A program made the position numbers and the translations under genes. DNA of 64,000 nucleotides from Bradyrhizobium viridifuturi. GTDB lineage: Bacteria > Pseudomonadota > Alphaproteobacteria > Rhizobiales > Xanthobacteraceae. Location: assembly GCF_001238275.1 (NCBI RefSeq), contig NZ_LGTB01000037.1:44897-108896 (forward strand), written 5' to 3'. The notes below the pieces were generated by a model. The model worked only from the letters and a program-made list of their open reading frames with translations. It was not told the DNA's origin and ran no database searches. Positions 1-8,193 of the stretch are shown here, piece by piece (positions within the stretch are counted from its first letter, which is position 1; the number at the start of each line of letters is the position of its first letter).

Positions 1-96
1 TTCGGCGGCCTGCTGTCGCTTTCCGACCGCCGCTTGCGGGTCGGCGCGCCGAAGCCGGCGAAGGCGGCCGCGCGCGCATTGCAGGCGGCCGAGTGA
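1..96 (+). CDS. ccmF: CcmF/CycK cytochrome c heme lyase, C-terminal end only
   Basis: Only the last 31 codons are in the window, ending in TGA at 94-96. The reading frame starts FGGLLSLSDRR and has a basic, alanine-rich tail. The GGLLSLSDRR motif is typical of the end of CcmF (CycK in rhizobia), the inner-membrane heme lyase subunit that attaches heme to apocytochrome c in the periplasm. The stop overlaps the start of ccmH (TGATG), as expected for the cycHJKL operon. The identification rests on this short tail plus the following ccmH. Confidence 0.75.
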   Translation, partial: FGGLLSLSDRRLRVGAPKPAKAAARALQAAE

Positions 97-602
97 TGCG
101 GTCGCGCGCGCTTGCAGCTGCCGTGCTCGCGCTGAGCCTGACGCTCGGCGCGATGCCCGCCCGGGCGGTGCTGCCCGACGAGATCATGACGGACCCGGCC
201 AAGGAGGCGAGGGCGCGCGAGCTCTCCAAAGAGCTGCGCTGCATGGTCTGCCAGAACCAGTCGATCGACGATTCGGAGGCGCCGCTGGCGCGCGACCTCC
301 GTTTGCTGGTGCGCGAACGCATTTCGGCCGGAGACAGTGACCGCCAGGTGATCGATTTCCTGGTCGCTCGCTACGGCGAATTCGTGCTGCTCAAGCCGCG
401 CCTCAACGAGCACACGCTGGTGCTGTGGCTGACGCCGCCGCTGGCACTTCTGCTGGGCGGTTTTGCGCTCTGGCGCCTTGGCCGGCGCAAGGGCAATCCG
501 ACTGCATCTGGGGACGATTCCAGCCCCGGATTGACGTCCGACGAGCAGGCCCGCCTCGAACGGCTGCTGGCGACGGAATCCGCGCCGGACAAGCCGCTTT
601 AG
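96..602 (+). CDS. ccmH: CcmH/CycL cytochrome c biogenesis thioredoxin-like protein
   Basis: CcmH reduces the CxxCH heme-binding cysteines of apocytochrome c in the periplasm and works with the CcmF heme lyase. The protein (168 residues) has a signal peptide ending near MPARA, then the family motif LRCMVCQNQ with its redox cysteine pair at about residues 49 and 52, the conserved ARDLRLLVRERI segment, and one membrane anchor near residues 104-127. A short charged tail follows. The ATG at 96 overlaps the ccmF stop; a GTG at 93 is the alternative start. It is co-transcribed with ccmF. Family assignment is firm. Confidence 0.95.
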   Translation: MRSRALAAAVLALSLTLGAMPARAVLPDEIMTDPAKEARARELSKELRCMVCQNQSIDDSEAPLARDLRLLVRERISAGDSDRQVIDFLVARYGEFVLLKPRLNEHTLVLWLTPPLALLLGGFALWRLGRRKGNPTASGDDSSPGLTSDEQARLERLLATESAPDKPL

Positions 603-772
603 TTCCTTTCTAAGCCCTTAATTCGGCTGCGCTATTCTGCCGCAGCGCGAGCTCGCTCGATTACAAAAGTTTAATTCCGCAGCCAGCGCGCCGTAAGGCT
701 GATGACCCCATGTTCAGGTCCATCAGGTGCCCGCCCCCGCACCGGTGATTCTGGCCTTGGAGATTTCAACAC

Positions 773-2146
773 ATGACCGACCGTCCCGACCTCTCGTCCC
801 TTCCGTCCTACAAGGCGCCGAGGCGCTCGCTGTTCTCTGCCCGCAAACTCGCGCTGATGGCCTCGGTCGTGGCCGGCCTCGGTGCCGCCACCTATGGCCT
901 CAGCCCGACTCACAACCCGGCCGACCTGTTCACCACGCCTGCGCATGCGCAGGTCAATAACGAGGTCAAGAAGGTCCAGCAGCCGGTCGGATTTGCCGAC
1001 ATCGTCGAGCGCGTGAAGCCGTCGGTGATCTCGGTCAAGGTCAACATTCGCGAGAAGGTCGCGAAGGATGACGGCAACAATGACGATTCGCCGTTCCAGC
1101 CGGGTTCGCCGATGGAGCGCTTCTTCCGCCGCTTCGGCGGCCCGGATGGCTTGCCGCCGGGCCTGCGCGGTGGACCGCGTGGCGGTGGCGTGGTGACGGG
1201 CCAGGGCTCCGGCTTCTTCATCTCGGCTGACGGCTATGCCGTGACCAACAACCACGTCGTCGACGGCGCCGACAAGGTCGAAGTCACGACCGATGACGGC
1301 AAGACCTATTCCGCCAAGGTGATCGGCACCGATCCGCGCACCGACCTCGCGCTGATCAAGGTCGAGGGCGGCTCCAACTTCCAGTTTGCCAAGCTCTCCG
1401 ATAGCAAGCCGCGCATCGGCGACTGGGTGCTGGCGGTCGGCAATCCGTTCGGCCTCGGCGGCACCGTGACCGCGGGCATCGTCTCGGCCTCCGGCCGTGA
1501 CATCGGCAATGGTCCGTATGACGACTTCATCCAGATCGATGCGCCCGTGAACAAGGGCAATTCGGGTGGCCCGGCGTTCGACGTGTCCGGCGAGGTGATG
1601 GGCGTCAACACCGCGATCTACTCGCCGTCCGGCGGCAGCGTCGGCATCGCGTTCTCGATCCCGGCCCAGACCGTCAAGAGCGTCGTCGCCCAGCTGAAGG
1701 ACAAGGGTTCGGTCAGCCGCGGCTGGATCGGTGTTCAGATTCAGCCGGTGACATCAGACATCGCCGACAGCCTCGGCATGAAGAAGGCCGAAGGCGCGCT
1801 GGTTGCCGAACCGCAGGCCAACGGCCCCGCGGCCAAGGCCGGAATCGAGTCCGGCGACGTCATCACCGCCGTCAATGGCGAGCCGGTGAAGGATGCGCGC
1901 GAACTCGCCCGTACCATCGGCGGCCTCGCGCCCGGCAATGCCGTGAAGCTGAACGTGCTGCACAAGGGGCAGGACAAGACCGTCAACCTGACGCTCGGCC
2001 AGTTGCCGAACAGCCTCGAAGCCAAGGCTGACACCAACAACGACGGCGACAAGGGCAACTCGTCCCGTGGCACCGACGTGCCGAAGCTCGGCCTCACCGT
2101 AGCTCCCGCCAACAGCGTGGCGGCGCCGGCAAGGAAGGCGTGGTAG
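773..2146 (+). CDS. degP: DegP/HtrA periplasmic serine protease, frameshifted after the first PDZ domain
   Basis: Envelope quality-control protease and chaperone of the HtrA family. The N-terminus has a membrane-spanning signal segment (about residues 25-60, ending AHA). The trypsin-like domain carries the triad His161 (TNNHVVDG), Asp191 (DPRTDLALIKV) and Ser264 (GNSGGP). A first PDZ domain spans about residues 320-415. The frame then runs into TAG after an unusual tail ending APARKAW. One missing base near 2120-2126 would explain this: adding a G restores the reading into the second PDZ domain at 2140-2358. As written the product is 457 residues and lacks PDZ2. GGAG at 759-762 is the likely ribosome binding site. 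It follows the cyc genes, as in Bradyrhizobium. Confidence 0.93.
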   Translation: MTDRPDLSSLPSYKAPRRSLFSARKLALMASVVAGLGAATYGLSPTHNPADLFTTPAHAQVNNEVKKVQQPVGFADIVERVKPSVISVKVNIREKVAKDDGNNDDSPFQPGSPMERFFRRFGGPDGLPPGLRGGPRGGGVVTGQGSGFFISADGYAVTNNHVVDGADKVEVTTDDGKTYSAKVIGTDPRTDLALIKVEGGSNFQFAKLSDSKPRIGDWVLAVGNPFGLGGTVTAGIVSASGRDIGNGPYDDFIQIDAPVNKGNSGGPAFDVSGEVMGVNTAIYSPSGGSVGIAFSIPAQTVKSVVAQLKDKGSVSRGWIGVQIQPVTSDIADSLGMKKAEGALVAEPQANGPAAKAGIESGDVITAVNGEPVKDARELARTIGGLAPGNAVKLNVLHKGQDKTVNLTLGQLPNSLEAKADTNNDGDKGNSSRGTDVPKLGLTVAPANSVAAPARKAW

Positions 2147-2358
2147 TGACCGAAGTCGATCCCAAGAGTGCTGCCGCTGAGCGGGGCTTCAAGGAAGGCG
2201 ACGTGATCCTCGAGGTCGCCGGTAAGTCCGTCGGCACCGCCGGTGAGGTGCGTGATGCGATCACCGCGGCGCGCAATGACAACAAGAACAGCGTTCTCAT
2301 GCGCGTGAAGAGCGGCGGTTCGTCGCGCTTCGTGGCAGTGCCGCTGGCCAAGGGATAA
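2140..2358 (+). pseudogene. degP: Detached second PDZ domain of DegP
   Basis: This frame encodes about 72 residues beginning VVVTEVDPKSAAAERG and continuing through GDVILEVAGK to FVAVPLAKG. That is the carboxylate-binding loop and core of an HtrA PDZ2 domain and lacks any start context of its own. It lies in a different frame from, and overlaps, the end of the protease frame, so it is best read as the severed 3' end of degP rather than a gene. If the window has a sequencing error here, 773-2358 is one intact gene of about 528 codons. Confidence 0.85.
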
Positions 2359-2676
2359 CTATCTATGAGTTGGAACGCGTCGCCGGCATCAGTCGCCCCC
2401 GCCGACGGCGCGTTCCGGGGGGCGGGCCCCTTGCTCGCTCCCTATGTTGCCTTTCGATGGAATATGCCCCCCTCCGTCGGAAGGTCTCAGGGCGGTGGAG
2501 TCCCCCAGCTTCACCGCCCACTTTTCCCGCGCATGATTCGGAAAAGTGGATACCGGTTTTCCGGTCAGATCATGCGCCCACAAGAGTTCCGGAATATGCG
2601 CGGTCGTCTTGCATGTGCAGGCCGGCCGCGCCATGCTGACAGAGGGCCCATTCCCGTGACCGCAACTGCTCCGCAA
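2359..2676. other. Intergenic leader between degP and the response regulator
   Basis: The stretch of 318 bases has no convincing gene. The response regulator frame stays open back to 2365, but the upstream residues resemble no receiver domain and the segment holds a palindromic repeat (2531-2575). It probably contains the promoter of the response regulator, kinase and glnE unit; I could not single out -35/-10 boxes. Confidence 0.5.
2531..2575. repeat. Rhizobiales-type palindromic intergenic repeat
   Basis: Imperfect palindrome with outer arms GCATGATTCGGAAAA and a TTTTCCGG...ATCATGC counterpart around a GTGGATACCGG centre. A second copy lies at 47827-47868 with the same core (GGAAAAGTGGA, CCGGTTTTCCG). 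Elements with this core are widespread between genes in Bradyrhizobium and relatives. Function is unknown. Confidence 0.75.
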
Positions 2677-3357
2677 ATGCGCATCCTGATCATCGAAGAC
2701 GACCGCGAGTCAGCCGACTATCTGGTCAAGGCATTCCGTGAAGTCGGCTACATCGCTGATCTCGCTTCCGACGGCGAGGAAGGCCTGTCGATGGCCGAAA
2801 CCGGCGATTACGACGTGCTGGTTGTGGATCGCATGCTGCCGAAGCGTGACGGCCTGTCGCTGATCGGCAGCCTGCGCGACAAGGGCAACCGGACGCCGGT
2901 CTTGATCCTCTCGGCGCTCGGCCAGGTCGATGACCGCATCAAGGGCCTGCGCGCTGGCGGCGACGACTACCTGCCGAAACCCTATTCCTTCGCCGAGCTG
3001 CTTGCGCGCGTCGAGGTGCTGTCGCGGCGCAATGTCGGGCCGGCCGAGGAAACCACCTACAAGGTCGGCGACCTCGAGCTCGATCGGCTGTCGCATCGCG
3101 TCGCCCGCGGCAAGGATGAGCTGACCCTGCAGCCGCGCGAATTCCGCCTGCTCGAATATCTGATGAAGCATGCGGGCCAGGTGGTGACGCGCACGATGCT
3201 GCTCGAGAATGTCTGGGACTATCATTTCGATCCGCAGACCAACGTCATCGACGTGCACATCTCGCGGCTGCGCTCCAAGATCGACAAGGGTTTTGAGCGG
3301 CCGCTGCTGCATACCATCCGCGGCGCGGGGTATATGATCCGTGACGGCATTCGGTAA
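2677..3357 (+). CDS. OmpR/PhoB-family response regulator
   Basis: Two-component transcription factor of 226 residues. Receiver domain: MRILIIEDDRE at the N-terminus with the acidic pair, phosphoacceptor Asp51 (VVDRMLPKRDG), then conserved Ser/Thr and Lys (LSALG, YLPKPYSF). A winged-helix DNA-binding domain follows from about residue 130, with LTLQPREFRLLEYL and the recognition region NVIDVHISRLRSKI. I chose ATG 2677 because the receiver begins there at once; GTG 2656 would add seven residues. The histidine kinase starts 17 bases before its stop, so the two are translationally coupled. Targets cannot be told from the sequence. Confidence 0.93.
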   Translation: MRILIIEDDRESADYLVKAFREVGYIADLASDGEEGLSMAETGDYDVLVVDRMLPKRDGLSLIGSLRDKGNRTPVLILSALGQVDDRIKGLRAGGDDYLPKPYSFAELLARVEVLSRRNVGPAEETTYKVGDLELDRLSHRVARGKDELTLQPREFRLLEYLMKHAGQVVTRTMLLENVWDYHFDPQTNVIDVHISRLRSKIDKGFERPLLHTIRGAGYMIRDGIR

Positions 3358-4795
3358 ACTGATCCGGACCACGGCGTTTCGGCTGACGCTGGTCTATCTG
3401 TTCCTGTTCGCGCTGTTTGCCGCCTCGCTGCTGGCTTACTTCGCCTGGAATACGCGGCGGCTGATCACCGAGCAGATCACGACGACCGTCAACGTCGAGA
3501 TCGGCGAGATCACATCCATCTATAACCGCCGCGGCCTGCACGGCCTGCTGACCACCATGGGCAATCGCGCGCTGCGGCCGGGCGCTAACCTCTATCTTCT
3601 GACCGCACCGAACGGGCAGGCGCTGGCCGGCAATGTCGGCTCGCTGGCGCCGGGCGTGATGAGCGTCCAGGGCTGGAGCGAGACCGCCTACCGCCGGATC
3701 GACGACCAGGACAAGACCGATCACCGCGCGCTGGTGCGGGTCGCCGAGATGGACAACGGCTTCCGCCTCCTGGTCGGGCGTGACCTCGAGGAGCGGCGGC
3801 GGTTGTTCGGCATCGTCGCCAAGGCCGCGCAATGGTCGATCCTCGTCGTGGTCGTGCTCGGCATCGGCGGCGGCATCTTCGTCGCCCGCCGCGTGCTGCA
3901 CCGGATCGACGCCATGACCGGCACCACGAGGCGCATCATGGCGGGCGATCTGTCCGGCCGGCTCCCGGTCGGCCGCAGCGGCGACGAGCTCGACCGCCTC
4001 GCGGAAAATCTCAACGCCATGCTGGAACGCATCGAGGCGCTGATGACGGGGCTGAAGGAGGTCTCCGACAACATCGCCCACGACCTCAAGACACCGCTGA
4101 CGCGGCTGCGCAACCGCGCCGAGGAGGCGCTGGCGCGGTCGGGCAGCGAGGCCGACTATCGCGCGGCGCTGGAGCGGACGATCGAGGAATCCGACGGGCT
4201 GATCCGCACCTTCAACGCGCTGCTGATGATCGCACGCGCCGAGTCCGGCCAGGCGCGCGGCAACATGGACGATTTCGACGGGGCCGACGTCGCCAACGGT
4301 ATCCACGAATTGTACGAGCCGCTGGCCGAGGACGACGGCATGACGCTGCAGGTGAAGACCGCGCCTTCGCCTGTTCACGGCAACCGCGAATTGATCAGCC
4401 AGGCGGTCGCCAACCTGGTCGAGAACGCCATCAAATATGGCAAGCCCGACGCCGGCGTGGAGCCGATGAAGGCGGATGCGCGGGAGATCCTGATCGAGGC
4501 GCGGCGCGAGGGCGACCAAGTCCTGCTCAGCGTCACCGACCACGGTCCGGGCATCCCCGAGGGCGATCGCAAGCACGCGGTGGAGCGCTTCGTCCGGCTC
4601 GAGGCGAGCCGCACCTTACCCGGTTCCGGTCTCGGCCTCAGCCTGGCTTCGGCGGTCGCCACGCTCCATGGCGGCGAGCTCAGGCTCGGCGATGCCCATC
4701 CCGGGCTGGTGGCCACCCTGGTGCTGCCGGCGCGGGCGGGCGGCAGTGACAGGCTTGCGGCTCAAACGCAGGATGTGCCACAGAAGGCGGCATGA
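3341..4795 (+). CDS. HAMP-containing sensor histidine kinase
   Basis: Inner-membrane sensor, partner of the preceding regulator. Two membrane segments (about residues 14-35 and 164-182) flank a periplasmic sensor of some 130 residues. A HAMP linker (183-236) precedes the dimerisation domain with phosphoacceptor His247 (NIAHDLKTPLTRLRNR). The ATPase domain shows an N box (AVANLVENAIKYG), a G1 box (DHGPGIP) and a G2 box (GSGLGLSLA). It is 484 residues with a GTG start at 3341 overlapping the regulator. Its TGA overlaps the glnE ATG (ATGA at 4792-4795). The signal sensed is unknown; the coupling to glnE is notable. Confidence 0.93.
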   Translation: MTAFGKLIRTTAFRLTLVYLFLFALFAASLLAYFAWNTRRLITEQITTTVNVEIGEITSIYNRRGLHGLLTTMGNRALRPGANLYLLTAPNGQALAGNVGSLAPGVMSVQGWSETAYRRIDDQDKTDHRALVRVAEMDNGFRLLVGRDLEERRRLFGIVAKAAQWSILVVVVLGIGGGIFVARRVLHRIDAMTGTTRRIMAGDLSGRLPVGRSGDELDRLAENLNAMLERIEALMTGLKEVSDNIAHDLKTPLTRLRNRAEEALARSGSEADYRAALERTIEESDGLIRTFNALLMIARAESGQARGNMDDFDGADVANGIHELYEPLAEDDGMTLQVKTAPSPVHGNRELISQAVANLVENAIKYGKPDAGVEPMKADAREILIEARREGDQVLLSVTDHGPGIPEGDRKHAVERFVRLEASRTLPGSGLGLSLASAVATLHGGELRLGDAHPGLVATLVLPARAGGSDRLAAQTQDVPQKAA

Positions 4796-7749
4796 ATGCC
4801 GCCGCGCCGGGAAACGCGGATCGACACTGTCTGGCCGCGCGGTTCGCGGATGGACCGCGTGTCGCCGCGCCCGAATCCGCCGATCAGCGCCTGACTGACT
4901 GGTTCGCCGAGCTCGAGCCGGCGCAATCGGCCGCGCTTGCAGCCTTGCTCGAGCAGCCGTTCGCACGGGACATCCTGCGCGGCATCGCCGAGTTCTCGCC
5001 CTATCTGTTCGAGCTCGCGCGCGCCGATGCCGGGAGGCTGATCCGGATCCTGTCATGCGACCCGGAGTCGCATCTGGCTGGCCTGATCGAGACCACCTCG
5101 CGCGACGTGCTCGCCGCCGGCAGCGAGGCCGACGTGATGGTGCTGCTTCGCCGCATGAAGGCGGAGGCCGCGCTGATGATCGCGCTGTGCGACATCGGCG
5201 GCGTCTGGCCGGTGATGCGGGTGACGGCGGCGCTGACCGACATCGCGGTGAATTCGGTGCAGTCGGCGCTTCGATATTTGTTCCGGCAGGAAGTCGCCCG
5301 CGGCCGGATGACCGCCGTCGATCCCGAGCATCCGGAAGTCGGCTCGGGCCTGATCGTGCTTGCGATGGGCAAGATGGGCGCGGGCGAGCTGAACTATTCC
5401 AGCGACATCGACCTGATCGTGTTCTTCGATCGCACGGCGACCTCGCTCGCCGAGGACATCGAGCCGCAGCCGTTCTTCGTCCGCGTTACCCAGGCGATGG
5501 CGCGGATGCTGCAGCAACGCTCGGGCGAGGGCTATGTGTTCCGGGTCGATCTCAGGCTGCGCCCGGACCCCGCCTCGACCCAGGTCGCGATCTCGACCGA
5601 CGCGGCCTTGCACTATTACGAGCGCGAGGGACGGACCTGGGAGCGCGCCGCGATGATCAAGGCGCGGCCCTGCGCCGGCGATCCCAGGGCCGGCGAGGCG
5701 CTGATCGGCGAGCTCGCGCCGTTCGTCTGGCGCAAGCATCTGGATTTTGCCGCGCTCGCCGACGTCCACGACATGAAGCGGCAGATGCAGACCTACCGCG
5801 GCCAGAGCGAGATCTCGGTCGAGGGCCACAACGTCAAGGTCGGCCGCGGCGGCATCCGCGAGATCGAGTTCTTCGCCCAGACCCAGCAGCTGATCGCCGG
5901 CGGCCGCCATCCCGAGCTGCGGGTGCGGCCGACGCTGGAGGCGCTCAACGTGCTCGCCAACAGCAACTGGATCACCTTCGAGGCGCGCGACGAGCTCACG
6001 ACGGCCTACGAATTCCTGCGCCGGGTCGAGCACCGGCTTCAGATGATCGCCGACGAGCAAACCCATTCGCTGCCGGAAGCGCCGGAGGATGTCGAGCGTT
6101 TCGCGCATTTCTTCGGCTACGAGAACCGCGAGGCTTTTGCCAAGGACTTGCTCGGTCAGCTCAAGATCGTGCAGAACCACTACAGCAAGCTGTTCGAGGG
6201 CGACGATCCGACCGGCACCGCGAAGCTGCCGGATGTCGACTATGGCGCCGGGCCCGAAGATGGCCGCCTGATCGAACATCTCGCCCAACTCGGCTTCAAG
6301 AAGCCCGTCGCGGTGGCCGGCACCGTGCAGCAATGGATCGCGGGCGACTATCGCGCGCTGCGCGTCGAGGCGACGCGGGCGGCGTTCCTCGAATTCATTC
6401 CCGGCCTGATCGACGGCCTCGCCCATGCCGAGGAGCCGGACGATGCGGTGGCGGCATTCGACCGTTTCCTCGGCGCGCTGCAGCGGGGCGGACGGCTGAT
6501 CTCGCTGCTGAGCCAGAACCGCGATTTCGTGGCGCTGGTCGCCTTGATCCTCGGCGCGGCGCCGCGGCTCGGCGACATGCTGGCGCGGCAGCCGCAGATC
6601 ATGGACGGCCTGGTCGATCCGCGCTTCTTCGGCGCGATGCCGGACAAGAAGGAGCTGTCCGCGCGGCTCGCGACCACGCTGCAGGATGCGTCGTCCTACG
6701 AGGATTTCCTCGATCGTCTGAGATTGTTCGGCCAGGAGAGCCTGTTCCTTATCGGCACGCGGATCCTGTCCGGCACGGTGTCGGCGCAGCATGCCAGCAC
6801 CGCCTTTGCCGACGTCGCCGAGGGCATCGTGCACACCGTGCACGGCCTCGTCACCGACCAGTTCGCCGCGCAATATGGCCGGATCAAGGGGCAGGAGACC
6901 GCGATCATCGCGATGGGCCGGCTCGGCAGCCGCGAGATGACGGCGTCCTCCGACCTCGATCTGATCACGCTCTACGATTTCGACAGCGAGGCGCCGGATT
7001 CCGACGGCGAGCGCTCGCTGCACGGCGCGCAGTACTTTGCCCGTTTCACCCAGCGCCTGATCAGCGCCTTCACGACCCGGACCAATTACGGCGTGCTCTA
7101 CGAGGTCGACATGCGGCTGCGCCCGTCCGGCCGCGCCGGCCCGGTCGCCTCACGGATCGATGCGTTCGCCGACTATCAGGAGCGCGAGGCCTGGACCTGG
7201 GAGCACATGGCGCTGACGCGCGCGCGTGTGATCTCGTCGTCGGCGGAATTCCGCCAGAGGATCGAGGCGATCATCCGCGGCGTGCTGACCCGGCCGCGCG
7301 ATGCGGCGTCGACCGCGGCCGACGTTGCCGACATGCGGCGCGCCATCGCGCTGGAGAAGGGCGAGGACGATGTCTGGGACCTCAAGCTCGCCGCCGGCGG
7401 GCTCGTCGACATCGATTTCATCGCGCAATATCTCCAGCTCGCGCACGCTTCAGCGAAGCCGGAGATTCTCAGCGTCTCGACGCTCCAAGTGCTCGACAAT
7501 GCCGCCAAGCTCGGCCTGCTCGGCCAGTCCGAAGCCGAGATCCTGCGCTCGGCGGCGCGGCTTTATCACGATCTGACGCAGATCCTGCGGCTGTGCGTGA
7601 CCGGCAAGTTCAATCCGGAGACCGCGGGCGAGGATCTGCGGCGCGTCATGGCGCGTGCCGGCGATGCGCCGGATTTCTCCGCGCTGGAGGCGCGCCTGCG
7701 CGAGACCCAGAGCGAAGTGCGCCGCGTGTTCAACACGATTGTGGGTTAG
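4792..7749 (+). CDS. glnE: Glutamine synthetase adenylyltransferase/deadenylase GlnE
   Basis: Bifunctional enzyme that adds AMP to glutamine synthetase when nitrogen is plentiful and removes it by phosphorolysis when it is scarce, under PII control. At 985 residues it has the usual length. Two nucleotidyltransferase domains are visible: the N-terminal one with SSDIDLIVF (Asp205, Asp207) and the C-terminal one with SSDLDLITL (Asp721, Asp723), each after a G(K/R)(M/L)G motif and followed by a VDLRLRP or VDMRLRP strand. All metal-binding aspartates are present, so both activities are expected. Translation starts at an ATG overlapping the kinase stop. Confidence 0.97.
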   Translation: MNAAAPGNADRHCLAARFADGPRVAAPESADQRLTDWFAELEPAQSAALAALLEQPFARDILRGIAEFSPYLFELARADAGRLIRILSCDPESHLAGLIETTSRDVLAAGSEADVMVLLRRMKAEAALMIALCDIGGVWPVMRVTAALTDIAVNSVQSALRYLFRQEVARGRMTAVDPEHPEVGSGLIVLAMGKMGAGELNYSSDIDLIVFFDRTATSLAEDIEPQPFFVRVTQAMARMLQQRSGEGYVFRVDLRLRPDPASTQVAISTDAALHYYEREGRTWERAAMIKARPCAGDPRAGEALIGELAPFVWRKHLDFAALADVHDMKRQMQTYRGQSEISVEGHNVKVGRGGIREIEFFAQTQQLIAGGRHPELRVRPTLEALNVLANSNWITFEARDELTTAYEFLRRVEHRLQMIADEQTHSLPEAPEDVERFAHFFGYENREAFAKDLLGQLKIVQNHYSKLFEGDDPTGTAKLPDVDYGAGPEDGRLIEHLAQLGFKKPVAVAGTVQQWIAGDYRALRVEATRAAFLEFIPGLIDGLAHAEEPDDAVAAFDRFLGALQRGGRLISLLSQNRDFVALVALILGAAPRLGDMLARQPQIMDGLVDPRFFGAMPDKKELSARLATTLQDASSYEDFLDRLRLFGQESLFLIGTRILSGTVSAQHASTAFADVAEGIVHTVHGLVTDQFAAQYGRIKGQETAIIAMGRLGSREMTASSDLDLITLYDFDSEAPDSDGERSLHGAQYFARFTQRLISAFTTRTNYGVLYEVDMRLRPSGRAGPVASRIDAFADYQEREAWTWEHMALTRARVISSSAEFRQRIEAIIRGVLTRPRDAASTAADVADMRRAIALEKGEDDVWDLKLAAGGLVDIDFIAQYLQLAHASAKPEILSVSTLQVLDNAAKLGLLGQSEAEILRSAARLYHDLTQILRLCVTGKFNPETAGEDLRRVMARAGDAPDFSALEARLRETQSEVRRVFNTIVG

Positions 7750-7772
7750 CGATAGTCCCCGACCTGAATCCC

Positions 7773-7943
7773 GTCATCCCGCGCAAAGGCTTTGCCTTTG
7801 TCGCTGGTGCGAGCCTTGCGGCGCAATTGCGCCGCTGGGCGAGCCTGGAAGGATGCACGGCCACCAGCCGGGCCGTCGATCCTTCGAGACGGCCGCGTCG
7901 CGGCCTCCTCCAGCGCAAAGGCGCAGCCTTTGCGCGGGGGTGA
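7773..7943. repeat. Large inverted repeat between glnE and fdsD
   Basis: Arms of about 35 bases (7773-7807 and 7910-7943) are near-perfect inverted copies: CCCGCGCAAAGGCTTTGCC on the left pairs with GCGCAGCCTTTGCGCGGG on the right. The roughly 100-base interior is itself rich in short GC inverted repeats. It fills the space between the convergent glnE and fdsD genes, so it may end transcription from both sides. It resembles the mosaic palindromic repeats common in Bradyrhizobium genomes. Confidence 0.65.
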
Positions 7944-7971
7944 CGTGAGGGAAGGTCGCGCGCGTTATTCG

Positions 7972-8193
7972 CTACGCCTGCTGCCTCAGCTTGAGCAGCG
8001 CATCGCGGACGTCGGGCTCGAGGCCAGAGCCGCCGGCATCGAGGTGGGCGAAGATCTGCTTGCGCATCCGCGGATCCCAGAACTTCCAGATGTGCTCGGA
8101 AATGCCCTGCACGGCGCGGTCGTGCCCCTGGCTGTGGAAGAATTTCCCGATCTGGTTCGCCATATAGACCAGTTTGTCAGGCGACGACGACAT
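7972..8193 (-). CDS. fdsD: Formate dehydrogenase delta subunit FdsD
   Basis: Small accessory subunit (73 residues) of the soluble NAD-dependent molybdenum formate dehydrogenase, needed for an active complex in related bacteria. The family pattern is present: KLVYMANQIGKFFHSQG near the N-terminus, then HIWKFWDPRMRKQI. The ATG at 8193 starts 17 bases inside the end of fdhD. It is the last gene of the fdsG-fdsB-fdsA-fdhD-fdsD operon. Confidence 0.93.
   Translation of the reverse strand: MSSSPDKLVYMANQIGKFFHSQGHDRAVQGISEHIWKFWDPRMRKQIFAHLDAGGSGLEPDVRDALLKLRQQA

Noticed and set aside
2365..2676. An extended response regulator starting at 2365
   Set aside because: The extra residues contain a palindromic repeat and show no receiver homology; the receiver begins at 2677.
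5053..7023. A 656-codon open frame opposite glnE
   Set aside because: Antisense shadow of a clear GlnE; no ribosome binding site and no recognisable fold.
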